DNA of 64,000 nt, from contig OX457031.1 in assembly GCA_949752745.1 (NCBI GenBank), forward strand, positions 39,157,502 through 39,221,501, in the 5' to 3' direction. This DNA is from Protula sp. h YS-2021. Taxonomy: Eukaryota > Annelida > Polychaeta > Sabellida > Serpulidae. The position numbers and the translations under genes are program-made. Positions 45,700 to 56,544 of the stretch are shown here, piece by piece (positions within the stretch are counted from its first letter, which is position 1; each line of letters begins with the position of its first letter). The notes under the pieces were generated by a model. That model saw nothing but the letters and a program-made list of their open reading frames with translations, was not told where the DNA came from and did not search any database.

Positions 45700-47380
45700 C
45701 GTCTTGAAGCTCGTACGGGTGTCTTTGCAAACGACCTGAGGCATGGCGAAAATTGAAGTTGGGCGTAATATCTATGAGTTACTGTGCAAACGACCTGGGG
45801 AACACATGGTTTTTTAGGCAGTTTTATTGAAGCTTGTGTTTGAGTGATAATATAAGAAAATACGGTTTATTGCAGATTACATATATCAACAGCGATTTAT
45901 TTGTTGGAACTGCGACAGCTACATCCGATGTTACTTCAGATAAACGAAAATAGTGTGTCCTATTTGTGTTATGAATGGACTTAGCAACTTTAAACAGCTT
46001 TTTGTCCATCCTGGCATGGGCAGGCTATGTATCTGTCATCTTCATTTAATGCTTTTGCTTCTTCATGAAAATAATACCTGGCTGTCAGACGAAATTTTGA
46101 CAGTGTGGTTATTGATCAACAGGACCTTGAACATAACAGACTCAAATTTTCCAACCTTTGTATCATATATGATTCGAAAGAAATTTAAAACGATACCTTT
46201 CCATCTAAAACGAAAACATCGCTTAATCTACATATAAAACGAAAACATCGCTTAATCTATTACCAAAATAACAAAAATTCGGAATGGACAAGTAATATTT
46301 TACTGATTCAGTCTGAAGTTGTCGGCGACCACATCGTACTGTCGATTAGAGAACCCGCAGTACGACAACGGTGTGACTTGGGAATGTCGATAATGGTTTG
46401 ATTTTTTTCTATGTTACCACCCAAATTAGCTACACCACCCTCTATCTCTTGCTTTTTGAAGAGTTGGAAAGATGCACTTTTCAGGTATTGACGACAACCC
46501 TATGCCATGTTCTGATGAACAGTGTGTAAGCTAAACCTAGGCAAATCCGCTGTATGAAAGACATAGATTTAGAGTCGTCATGATTAGTTAAGCCGGGGTT
46601 TTTAAAAAGAACATCTCAGTATGAAAAGAACGTAACAGGGTCAGCTATTAACGGTCAGCTTGAAAACGTTAAGAAAATGGTATGAAAAGTGCGTTATTTC
46701 TTACCTTACTATGGCAGTTTGGTGTCATTCGAAACATTAAAAATCTAATACCAGTTTCTTCATTATTTTTTTTTCCAAATTATGCAGGTTATATTAAGTT
46801 TAAGAGTAATATAGTTATAAATTTTGAATCATTACGGAGAAAATACAAAATGAGGCGGAAGAAAAAAGCTCGATCCAGGAAATACGAAAGACAATAAAGT
46901 TGTCTTTTCAGAGCAAATATTTGTATTGCTCTTCTAACGGCATTTTAAGTCTGAATACAGTGAGCTGTTTGTTAGCAGGTAGAATATCGACAGTCTCTGC
47001 CGTTATTATAAAACAGATCACCTCTGACAGATCTATCTGACATGTGTAAAAGGGTAGATATTTTAAAAGGTAGTCCTTATTTGATGCATACTATTTTTGC
47101 GGAATCCTCAGTGGGTCTGCGGAGTAAAAAGGCATGAAACACAACAGATCAAACCACCGTAGAGGTTAGCTGTTGGACAACAACATAGTCTCTGCTGATT
47201 TTTAAGATTTTGTTGTAAAATAGTCTCACCCTGATAAAGTGTTCCGGACAAGTGAAGTCGAATATACGGATCATCCTTTTTGAAATTCTTCTGTGTATAA
47301 AGACGTAAAAGCACTTCTCTTCCCCTACTGTTGTAAGTTTTTTGTGGATTCATATTCATATTTTAAAGATTTTTTCAGGG
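45700..47380. other. Intergenic DNA, no gene seen
   Basis: No recognisable exon. Two tandem copies of AAAACGAAAACATCGCTTAA occur at 46,206-46,260. The GTF3C4 N-terminal exon may lie in 42-49 kb but was not found. Confidence 0.35.
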
Positions 47381-47429
47381 TTATGTATTATCGCCCACAT
47401 GACACCCACCTTGCACAATAGTCCTAGAT

Positions 47430-48400
47430 GGCTCTTGCGGTCTTCCTATGACAGCAAGAGTCATAGTTCCTACAATAGGAAATGTCATTGATGTCAATTT
47501 TCAAATCTCGGCGCACGACTGGGGCCAACGGCGCTATTTTAGAAAGGGTGCATCACATAAATGGCCCAATTATACCAGTAACCTAGGTCAATTCGCCATG
47601 TACCTGTACCGTCGCCACCTCCCGAAAACAACAATTATCCCGGAAATGATATTTTTTGCCGAACTTCCGGGCTACTGCCACTGGTTCTCGAATGCAAAAT
47701 ACTGAGCTGCTATAAGTAAACCGTAATTATGACCCATAAGAAATCAGGTTTGTGTTCGTGCATAATCATTATAGCTCGTAGCAGTCATTTTGAAAAGCGA
47801 GTTGATAGTCTTACAGTTTGCACTTAAAATTTATATTTCGGGATGATAGAAGAAAGTGGCGAGTTACAGCTGGAAAATCCTGCCCGAAAAAAAATACATC
47901 GGCCTGGCATTTTCGTAAATCATGACATTTTACTTCGCACATAACACAAAACTTGTGTAAAATTCTGTATTTGCTACATACAAGAGCATATCCGGATCGC
48001 GTCCAAAACATGAGAGTTATTGCGCAAAAACCATTGAATAGTGGCGAACGGTCCTAGGTTACTGGTAAATTATTGCGTACAAGTTTTGTGATCAGATAAC
48101 AATTTTTTACTGAGAAAAATATGCGTTTTCTTGAGATCAGGATGTCGAATCCCTCATTATCGCCCACAACAACAGTGAATCCACAGTTGCAAAACCACGC
48201 TTTACTCTAGTTTGGGAGTTTCGCTGAGGTCGAAAATAATGCGCCAGGGTACTTCCCAGTGTGCTTTTGAAGAAAAAGCCTGCCAGTTCGAGCCACGGTG
48301 TCCTTGAACGTGCGCCGAAAGATCCAGAGCCTCGAAAATTGAGATCAATGGTCATTTCTATTGCAGGAACTGTGACCCTTTCTGTCATAGGAAGATAGAA
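47430..48400. repeat. Palindromic repeat pair hosting a TA MITE
   Basis: The left arm (CTTCCTATGACAGCAAGAGT onward, about 47,441) and the right arm read on the minus strand (CTTCCTATGACAGAAAGGGT, about 48,390) are inverted copies of each other, including GATGTCAATTTTC against GATCTCAATTTTC. The MITE at 47,575-48,065 lies between them. Confidence 0.65.
47575..48065. mobile_element. CCAGTAACC-type TA MITE, copy 2
   Basis: 491 bp with inverted ends CCAGTAACCTAGGTCAATTC and, as the complement of the right end, CCAGTAACCTAGGACCGTTC, TA on both flanks, and internal ATTATCCCGGAAATG shared with copy 1. Confidence 0.85.
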
Positions 48401-48672
48401 AGGGTCCGCTGGAACTACTTGCACAAGTACTATAAGGCTCAGACCGTAGAATGGGACGGAGGGTAGAATGAGACATTTGACGCAGATACGCTGAAACCTG
48501 CTTTACTCATTTTATTATTGGATATCCTTAGATCCACATACTTGGGAAAGTGCATCTCATAATATTGTAACATAAAATTGAAAGTATCAGTTGTTGTGTA
48601 AGAGAAAAGTTAATAAAACCGGCCAGATTGAGCAGCTGTTTATTTGTTGACGTCGCCATCTTGGTCCTGGGA

Positions 48673-48755
48673 CATCGGTTGTAACGCTGTTTGTGATTGG
48701 TTCATGTTCTGAGACATCGGTTGTAACGCTGTTTGTGATTGGTTCATGTTCAGGC
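48673..48755. repeat. Two-copy tandem repeat of about 41 bp
   Basis: GACATCGGTTGTAACGCTGT then TTGTGATTGGTTCATGTTC occurs twice in direct succession. Confidence 0.85.
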
Positions 48756-48991
48756 CGACATTTTGTGTCCCAAACTTGTCTGTTGTTTACCTTAGAAACA
48801 CAATTTATACTTTTGTGTATTTTAATGTCCGTATACTGGAAAGTTGCTGTGTTTTGTATTAGCAATGTTTGGTTAGACCTCTTCTGTCGGTGGTATATAT
48901 TTGTTCACGTGTAATTTGAGGGATATTTCCCTAAAATCGTTAAAAAATCAATAATTTTGTCCCAATTACTGTCTCGTCCTTGTAAAAGCGG

Positions 48992-49349
48992 ATAAGCCAA
49001 TTCGCACTTTCGGGTCTTTCCGGTGGAGATGTTGTTTCGATTTCATATATTTTGGGATAAATTATAAAGAAATGATAAGGGAAAACATCAAAATTCTAAT
49101 TTTCCTTCAACATGTACTCGTACACTTTCAAATCTATAAAGCAGTCATATGATCTTTTAAAAACTATATTACATATTATTCAGTCCCATAGTCCCTTTAA
49201 TAGCCATTATGTGAATATGTTTCTGGCTTAATGGAAATTTGCTTATTTTTGCCAGTTTTTTTATTTCATTTCTTTATATCCTTATCCCAACTGAATTCAG
49301 CCGAAACGCAAAAACTTTTCGGCAAAAGTCTAACTGTGATTTGGCTTAT
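48992..49349. mobile_element. ATAAGCC-type MITE, uninterrupted copy
   Basis: The left end ATAAGCCAATTCGCACTTTC and inverted right end (TGTGATTTGGCTTAT) are 358 bp apart, giving the apparent native length of the family. Confidence 0.7.
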
Positions 49350-49479
49350 TCACAATTTCGTCTACGAGGTTCACGCCAAAAAAACAGGACTGCTGTTTGG
49401 GGGGGGGGCGGGTAAACCTAGAAGCAAAGAAACTTAGAAACATAGAAATCAAGAGAGAAATAGATCAAAATCACTTTAA

Positions 49480-52400
49480 AATAAGATAAGATAAGGTTTA
49501 TTCTAATTTCAAACAGGATACATGCAATAAAATAGTAACAAAAAAATAAAAAATGACATATAGCAATTGGTCCTAACAAAACCGTTTATAGTAGATGCAA
49601 TAAAAATAGTATTTCGTTTGAGAAATTAGAAAGGCGTGGCTAGAAGTTGTAATAACTTGTAAGAGAGCACGCCCTTACACTCTCAATCATTGGTTCTGAG
49701 GTAGTTACACAAGACTATGTCACACTATAACACACAAAAATTTATTACTAATAACAATACTGAACCTGTGAAAAAACAACACCTATATATGAAGTAAAAA
49801 CTGCTATGTATTTATTTAAGCGTCTTTGTATTGTAAAATGAAATACTGTTTTAATCTGTATCTAAAAGTACCTTCATTATTACTTGATCTGATGTTTTCG
49901 GGTAAATAATTCCAAATTTTTACACCAACAACCGAGATACAATTTGACTTAAGACTAGTTCTAACCAGATTGGTTTTAATTTTTTTTATGTCTTGTACCA
50001 TAAGGATTTCAACATGTACCGACACCAAAGTAACTCTGAATGTTACTATGTAAGGTATAATGGTACGCTTTAAACATTATACATGTCGTTTTGAGCTTTA
50101 CAGTTTGTTCGGATTTCAATAATTTACAACTGATAAACAGACTGTAAGTATGTTCATAATAACCAACATTATTTATGATCCTAATGGTCTTTTTTTGTTT
50201 GATAGTTAACACTTGTAATTTGGATTTTATGTATTTGCCCATATTTCACAACAGTATGTAAGGTAAGGTAAAAACAACGAATTATAAACTGTAATTGAAG
50301 AGCTTTTATCCAATAAAAACGAATTTTATACATTACTGCTAGAGATTTTGACAATGTATTAGAGACGCGATCAATTTGGTCATGCCAATTTAATTAAGAG
50401 TCAACAAGAATTCCCAAAAACTTCGTTAGGTGAACCCTTTCAATTTCCTGTCCATTAATATTTATTTTCACATCATTTCTACTGAAGACATTATTGAATC
50501 TTCCAAATAACATAAAATTTGACTTCTGCACGTGTAATGATAATTTGTTTACATTAAGCCACACTTGCAATTTATATAACTCTAAACTGATTTCATTTGG
50601 TAATTGATTCACATCGTACCCACTTCTAAAGATATCAGTATCGTCAGCAAACATAATAAAGCGCAGTAAATTCGACACATTACAAATATCGTTAATATAC
50701 AGAATGAACAATTTAGGGCCTAAGATCGAACCCTGGGGTACTCAACAAACTATTTTAAGGAAACTGAACCTGGTATTTTCAATTTGTACAAACTGTGATC
50801 TGTCAGTCAAATAACTTTTGATCCAGTCATATGCCTCACCTCTTATGCTGGAAAAACTATTGGTGAAAATATTATCAATTAATGTTGCAGAAAATGACGT
50901 TACTCGAGTGGGCTTATCTATCATAGGGAACATACCGTACGAATACAATAAATCAAGAACAGTTTTGGAGTAGTTGTGGCTATCATCTTTTAGAAGATCA
51001 ACATTAAAATCTCCACAAAGGTATATGGATTTACCTGCATTTATGTGTTTAAAGTTATACTCCATGTACTCAATAAACGGTGCTAATTCTGAGCCTGATG
51101 TTCTGTAGGGACATGAAATTACTATATGTTTTCCTCCTTTCACTATTACTTCCATAGTCAATACTTCGAATAAATTCTCTTTGGCACATGAGCATTTTTT
51201 TATTACCATAATGTTGATATCTTTACGAATATACAGAGTTACTCCACTCCCTCTTATTTCATCACGAAAAACATTATACATTTCATAATTATCTAAAATA
51301 TAGTCATTTAAATCAGTACCAGAAGCTAACCAACTTTCGGACACTGCAATTACATGAAACTATCAATATTTAAAACGTATTCTTTCATGTACTTGAAATT
51401 AGTTTTTAAGCTTCTGGCATTAAAATGAATTACCATGAAACCGTCAAATTTACGACAGTCCGTTTTGAACTTACAAGCTGTATAGTATTTGCATTCAAAG
51501 TTGTGGTCATTAAAAAATTCGAGTCTGGATCAACTTCTGATTCCCAGCTTTTTTCTGGAAGATCCGATCTGTCAAAACTCTTTAATGTTATATTTGAGCA
51601 TTTCTGGTATATCTCAAATATTTTTTCACTTATGTCTAGCCTCTAGTTGAGGTACGTAAATTCATCTTCATCTAGCTGATGAAATGGAAATATCCCAGCA
51701 CAAGCTTCACAATAATAATGAAAACTTGCTTCGAAAGCCAAGCGCATATTCGATGAACCCAAAATAAACAGAGGTCGCATTGTATGGCGTCTGATTTGAC
51801 CTCCTCAGTACAAACACTACACGGATAGTTAATCATTTAATGGGTTTTGTCCAAAATTCATTAGTCCTTATAATACACAACATATTTAATGTCCGGTAAG
51901 TTGTTCAAGTTGTTCAAGAGTTCTTGATGTGAACCTTCTTTTCATTAATCTTGATATAGAGTTTACTGTCGAGTGTCCATCCATTTTGAATTCTACCGTT
52001 CTTCTGCAACTCTGTGGCAAGCTTGAACATAAAAATGCTCATTAATGAAGATCTTGGACCTTTCAGCTTTCTACGTTCTTGAATTACCTTTTTTTTCGCA
52101 TCTCGGTTGGCAGAACGAATTATGCAGAGGGAAGGCGCTTTATCATTTCTTTTCGTCTAGGTTGGTGTTATCAAATTTAATAATGTTATCGGTCATGATG
52201 TCGCTGTCTCTCTCATTTGATACATTTTGCTCTAGTTTAGACTGCGACAGTTCCTCAGGCATTGGCCCAGAACAGTCAGATCTTTCCTGAACTGCTTGAC
52301 TGTACGGTTGTGCGATTTTCAGTCTCGAGATGATAAGGTTGTCTCTTCGCACTTGTCCATTTGGGATTGCAGCACTTTCACCTGCTCCTGACAAGCCCTT

Positions 52401-52740
52401 GTCTCACTTTCCGCGTTGAATGTTTTAATTTCCAGAGAATCAATTTTCTTTTCCAGTTGTTTGATTTCCTTTTCTTTTCTGCTCAGTTTATCCTCTAAAT
52501 CACTGACTTTGGACATGAGATGAACATTTGCTTCTTGGTATTCATCAAGTTTCGTACGAATCACGGTTAACTCGCGCATAATATCGCCTAGTTCCAGATT
52601 ATGTTTCTCATATACTCTGCCACTGCATGAGTTAGTACTTTTTGAAGGTGATTTCTTTTATTCCATCGGTTGGTTGGTCTTAATGTAACAGATTTATTTG
52701 TTTTCTGGCAATTTTCATATTTATTTGCCATTTTTCAAAC
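49480..52740 (-). mobile_element. Defective non-LTR retrotransposon (jockey-superfamily type)
   Basis: Minus strand, 5' to 3': a coiled-coil ORF1-like segment (52,319-52,579; heptads such as VSDLEDKLSRKEKEIKQLEK); an apurinic endonuclease segment (50,870-51,344) with SESWLASGTD, YLCGDFNVDLL and LIDNIFTNSF; a direct jump into the RT palm (YDWIKSYLTDRSQFVQIEN); an in-frame stop before VPQGSILGPK; then MFADDTDIF (catalytic FADD) and FLGILVDS. The C-terminal region IWNYLPENIR is near 49,890. The 3' end is a short GATAA repeat at about 49,480. The join between endonuclease and RT shows an internal deletion. Confidence 0.85.
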
Positions 52741-53189
52741 CAACGTGCTATCACCCAGCTGTAATTATATATTCTGAAATAGATACGAGGGGGAGGAGAC
52801 CGAATGGTTAAAGTAGATCCAAACTGGTGAAATGAAAAACAACATCTTCCGTTGGTTCAAAGCAAATTTATTTTGTCAAATATCACAAAATAATGTATAT
52901 TTAAGTCGACATGGTTGCAAAACTTGCAGCTGGCCTATTTAGTCGAATTGTAAGTTAGCAATTTGTTGTCACCAATTACGATCCACTCTGGCCAATTCCT
53001 AACAAGACAAGTCAGCGCTGCGTAGTTTTGTTAGCTCCGAGTCAGTTCTGACTTAAATAACATCGTATAAATCTCTGTCAGAGCTACGGAGCCTTACAGT
53101 GTTCCGCTAATAGGGGTCAACTTCATATGTTCTGAGGCACGTATCCTGCATAACTATTCTAATTATTCAAACATTTACAGAAAGTTCAT

Positions 53190-53550
53190 GCCCAATATAC
53201 CCTTTTTGTAAAACAGGCACAATTGTAAATGGCTGTATATATTTTATTTCTTCATTAAAGTGCAGAAAAGTTAACTTCCGCACTCCCTTGTCAAATGTTT
53301 TATTTACATTCCGGCCTTTAAATGCCATGTGACCAAAGTCAAGTGACCAAAATTTACATAAAGGGGTTATACATTATCTGTGAAATGTATACTAAAATAG
53401 TTCACAGATGCAGAATAAGGTATAAATTTCTTCTGTACACCCACAATATTTCAGTTTTCGTTTCTTCCATGCTTTTTGAAATACCAATTCAAAGTTTTTG
53501 GTGAATAGTAACAAACCATGCTGCCTGGATGTAAACAAATGTCAGTTATT
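53190..53550. repeat. Dispersed repeat shared with 43,425-43,690
   Basis: Contains ATACCCTTTTTGTAAAACAG, AACTTCCGCACTCCCTTGTC and GCCATGTGACCAAAGTCAAG, each a diverged match to the 43-kb copy, in the same order and orientation. Confidence 0.6.
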
Positions 53551-53762
53551 GAGGGAGATTTTTAGTTATTTCGATGTTATTTTCTTTTAAAGAAAGCGTA
53601 GCACAGAAGTAATGTATCATTGCCGCTGTATTTTGAGGGCTTTTAGCGATCGCCAATAAAGACTTTCGAGTTTTGAATTTTGTACAACATCGCCACAGAG
53701 GTGCCTCAAAGCAAGCGTAGGTGACTTGCATATCGGTATATAGCGAGGATGTGACTTTTTGT

Positions 53763-54645
53763 ATAAGCCAAATCACATTTTCGGCATTCCGAATAAAATG
53801 CGCAAAAATTTTGCGTTTCGAACACAAACTAACCTTGTAAAAAGTGAAAGAAATGATTTCGTCTAAATGTCAGATTTCTCTATCAGTAAAGAGCAATCGT
53901 GTTTTTAACAATCCGTATGCTATTTCAAAAATTTATTAACAGCTTTAACAAATAGTTTTAGGTTTCAGTTTCTTTTCAGTTCCCAGTATGAGATCTTTTT
54001 ATGACCCGCCCGAAGATAGTCGGAGGGTCATATAGTTTTTGCCTTGTCCGTCCGGCCCTTCCGAGCGTAACGCTTTGGGTGCTCAAGTCTGTGAAATGAA
54101 GTCGTCGTAGGGTTTAGGCCTGACAATCTGAAACTATGGAGTGAATATATATAGCAAGAAAGTGTTTTTCCGTTTTTCCGTCCGTCTGTCCGTGAGGCGG
54201 TTCGGAACTCATATTTTTTGAGTACATTGATGGGTAGTTTTGAAGTTTTGTGTAATGAACTCGTCCAGGGGTTTTTGACATAGCAACCTGAAACCAAGAA
54301 TAAACATTATATACTTCAGTAGACCTTCCTTAGTTTGACATGGCCAAGTTGAAAATATTGTTCCATCTGAGGAAATAAACCGTATTTTTTAACAGTTAAA
54401 ACTTCAATACCATCACAGTTTTTCTTGAATGTACGTAATCTTTGTGCATGTTACAATTGCCGTATCATAAATTCTTCAGTTAAACTTTCGTTGAGGGCGG
54501 GTCATTCATGTTCCTCCAGGACACATTTCTAGTTTGCTATATTTCTTCTACCATTTGTTTCAATTTGTTGCCCGTTTCCTTTGCAGTCGAAATTCAAAGC
54601 TCTGGGGCATTTAATTCGAAACACCCAAAGTGTGATTCGGCTTAT
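53763..54645. mobile_element. ATAAGCC-type MITE, copy 2, with a nested element
   Basis: Ends ATAAGCCAAATCACATTTTC and inverted (CAAAGTGTGATTCGGCTTAT). The left subterminal part is nearly identical to copy 1 (GAATAAAATGCGCAAAAAT). It is interrupted by a different element at 54,001-54,504. Confidence 0.75.
54001..54504. mobile_element. Element with ATGACCCGCCC inverted ends
   Basis: An 11-bp inverted end ATGACCCGCCC at 54,001 is matched by GGGCGGGTCAT at 54,494-54,504. The interior contains three Cys-free short frames and no transposase. It sits inside the ATAAGCC MITE. Confidence 0.55.
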
Positions 54646-55099
54646 TCTGTAAAAACCCATATTAATGTCATGACTAAATTTTCCCACATTCCAACAAAGA
54701 TTTGACACCTTATAGATACGCCATTTCAGAGGAAATCAACTTTAAGTGCATTTTTCTCATTTATTTCTTGATGTTTTCCCCCACTGGAATCCTGCGAGTT
54801 TCCTTTACTGAGCATACGCACTTGAAACCGTGAACTGGCTTATATAAGTTTTGTCGCTGTTGCACAATACCCAGTTGTGGCAAACGGAAGTTTAAGAACA
54901 AACATCACACACTCAAAAGACGCTGTGATGCCCAGGATCAAAGCGCAAGATGTGTACAAGAAAATGAATGCCGGTATAGGGATCTAGTTCACGGCATGAA
55001 CAGTATCTCACCCACACAAAAAGTTCTCATGCAGGTTCCATGTTAATTGGTCGCAAACTGTCAGATTGTTTCTATATCGTGACCGACAATCTGGAGTTG

Positions 55100-55910
55100 T
55101 GCTTAAGCCCACCGCAATCAAGCTAGTTTCAAATAGAAGTAGATTCCGGCGAAATCAACTGGGTAATCAGGTAATTATCTTGTATACCTGCTTGTGCACT
55201 TCCGGAAACTATTCAGAAATAATCCCTGAAAGCATTTATTATCTATTGTTTTACTTGTGGCATTCATTGTCTGTCATTTGCCAATGAACGTTGCAGTGGC
55301 GGGATGTCGGTATCTGTCCCTGTATAAAGTATGGAGAAAAATATCCATTTGATATGATTTTAGGGGTGTGTCCCGTATCCCGTAAAACACCGTCTTATTT
55401 GCTTGCGGAACTGGACGGACGGGACAAAAAACACGGGTTTTATTTTATTTATATGTGTATTTATTGTATTTCACGATTGTTTGTCTTCCACTCCTGCTTT
55501 AACAATGATACATTTTACACACCACAATCGGTGCAGCGATTTTTGGAGACTGTTACATAGAAAAGGAGGAAATCCTGGTGCTACCCTACAAAAAAAGCCC
55601 CTTGGTACTTGCGGGAGAAGAGACAGAACGGTGCGGACTACAAAGAAGTATTGGATTGGAGTAAAGTCCAATCTGGTGGCAGTTTAGTCATTTATCTTTC
55701 CCCGTTCTGTCATCTCTAGCGCGAAATGTACTTTGCATTCCGGGAACAGGCGTACCCGGTGAACTGGGTATTTACAACTTCTGGGGACATTACTACAACG
55801 AGACGTGCCATGTGGATAAAATGCTCGTTGTGAAAGGGAACATAACGCAGGCAAAACACCAGTTGTCATTCCATTTTTTGTGCAGTTTATTGTTGTAGAC
55901 ATTTAGCTTG
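55100..55910 (+). other. Unassigned open segments
   Basis: Plus-strand frames without splice support: 55,291-55,560 (MQWRDVGICPCIKYGEKYPF onward), 55,403-55,687, and an ATG-less frame of about 78 residues near 55,670-55,905 with CIPGTGVPGELGIYNFWGHY and NETCHVDKMLVVKGNITQ. The last looks protein-like (mixed composition, N-glycosylation sequons), but I recognise no family. It may be a decayed exon. Confidence 0.25.
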
Positions 55911-56339
55911 ACATATTACTTTTTTTGTATTGCTTTTTCTTTGGTATTTTTAGATTGGTTGAACAGTATTCTACCTGTCTCATTTTAAATCTCGTAGTTT
56001 GTCTCATTTGTTAATGCATTTCGTTAAACGCTGTTTTGTTTCGGTGATTTTTCAGAACACTAAGTCAGAGTGTTGCCTTTTTTTGCATTTTGCATTTTGT
56101 TTTCCGATTAACATTCATTTATCGCTAATAAAAAAACTGTGCCGTCCCGAGACACAGGTCACGGGACACCGCTACATAATTTAGTTCATGACCTGGTCGA
56201 CTTTAATTCATGCTTTGATTGACTGAAACCGACTGGATTATGTAAAGCACGGGACTGTGGTTAGGGCATGATTCCGAGCAACTTTCATACTTCCACCTGT
56301 TGTGGTGTTTGAAATGTTGGCTGACTGTACAGTTAGTCA

Positions 56340-56455
56340 GTGTTGGCTAACCCGCGTGTGGGCGTCGCGGTGGTTAAATGTTAATCTCTTGGCGGTAGCT
56401 CGGTGGGCTGATGCCCCCGAATTCGCGTTTAGGGCTCGGACCCCAAAATATTTCT
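56340..56455 (+). repeat. tRNA-like SINE fragment followed by an AT tail
   Basis: GTCGCGGTGGTTAAATG resembles an A-box region and TTAGGGCTCGGACCCC a degenerate B-box region, with GGCGGTAGCTCGGTGGGC between. A long AT microsatellite follows at once, as in SINE tails. Confidence 0.4.
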
Positions 56456-56456
56456 G

Positions 56457-56458
<2 letters not shown>

Positions 56459-56537
<79 letters not shown>
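56459..56537. repeat. Long (AT)n microsatellite
   Basis: About 39 uninterrupted TA units between the tRNA-like fragment and the left arm of the large inverted repeat. Confidence 0.95.
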
Positions 56538-56539
<2 letters not shown>

Positions 56540-56544
56540 TCATA

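Noticed and set aside
54028..54297. Ser/Thr-rich frame as a gene
   Set aside because: It lies entirely in a nested MITE and lacks family motifs.
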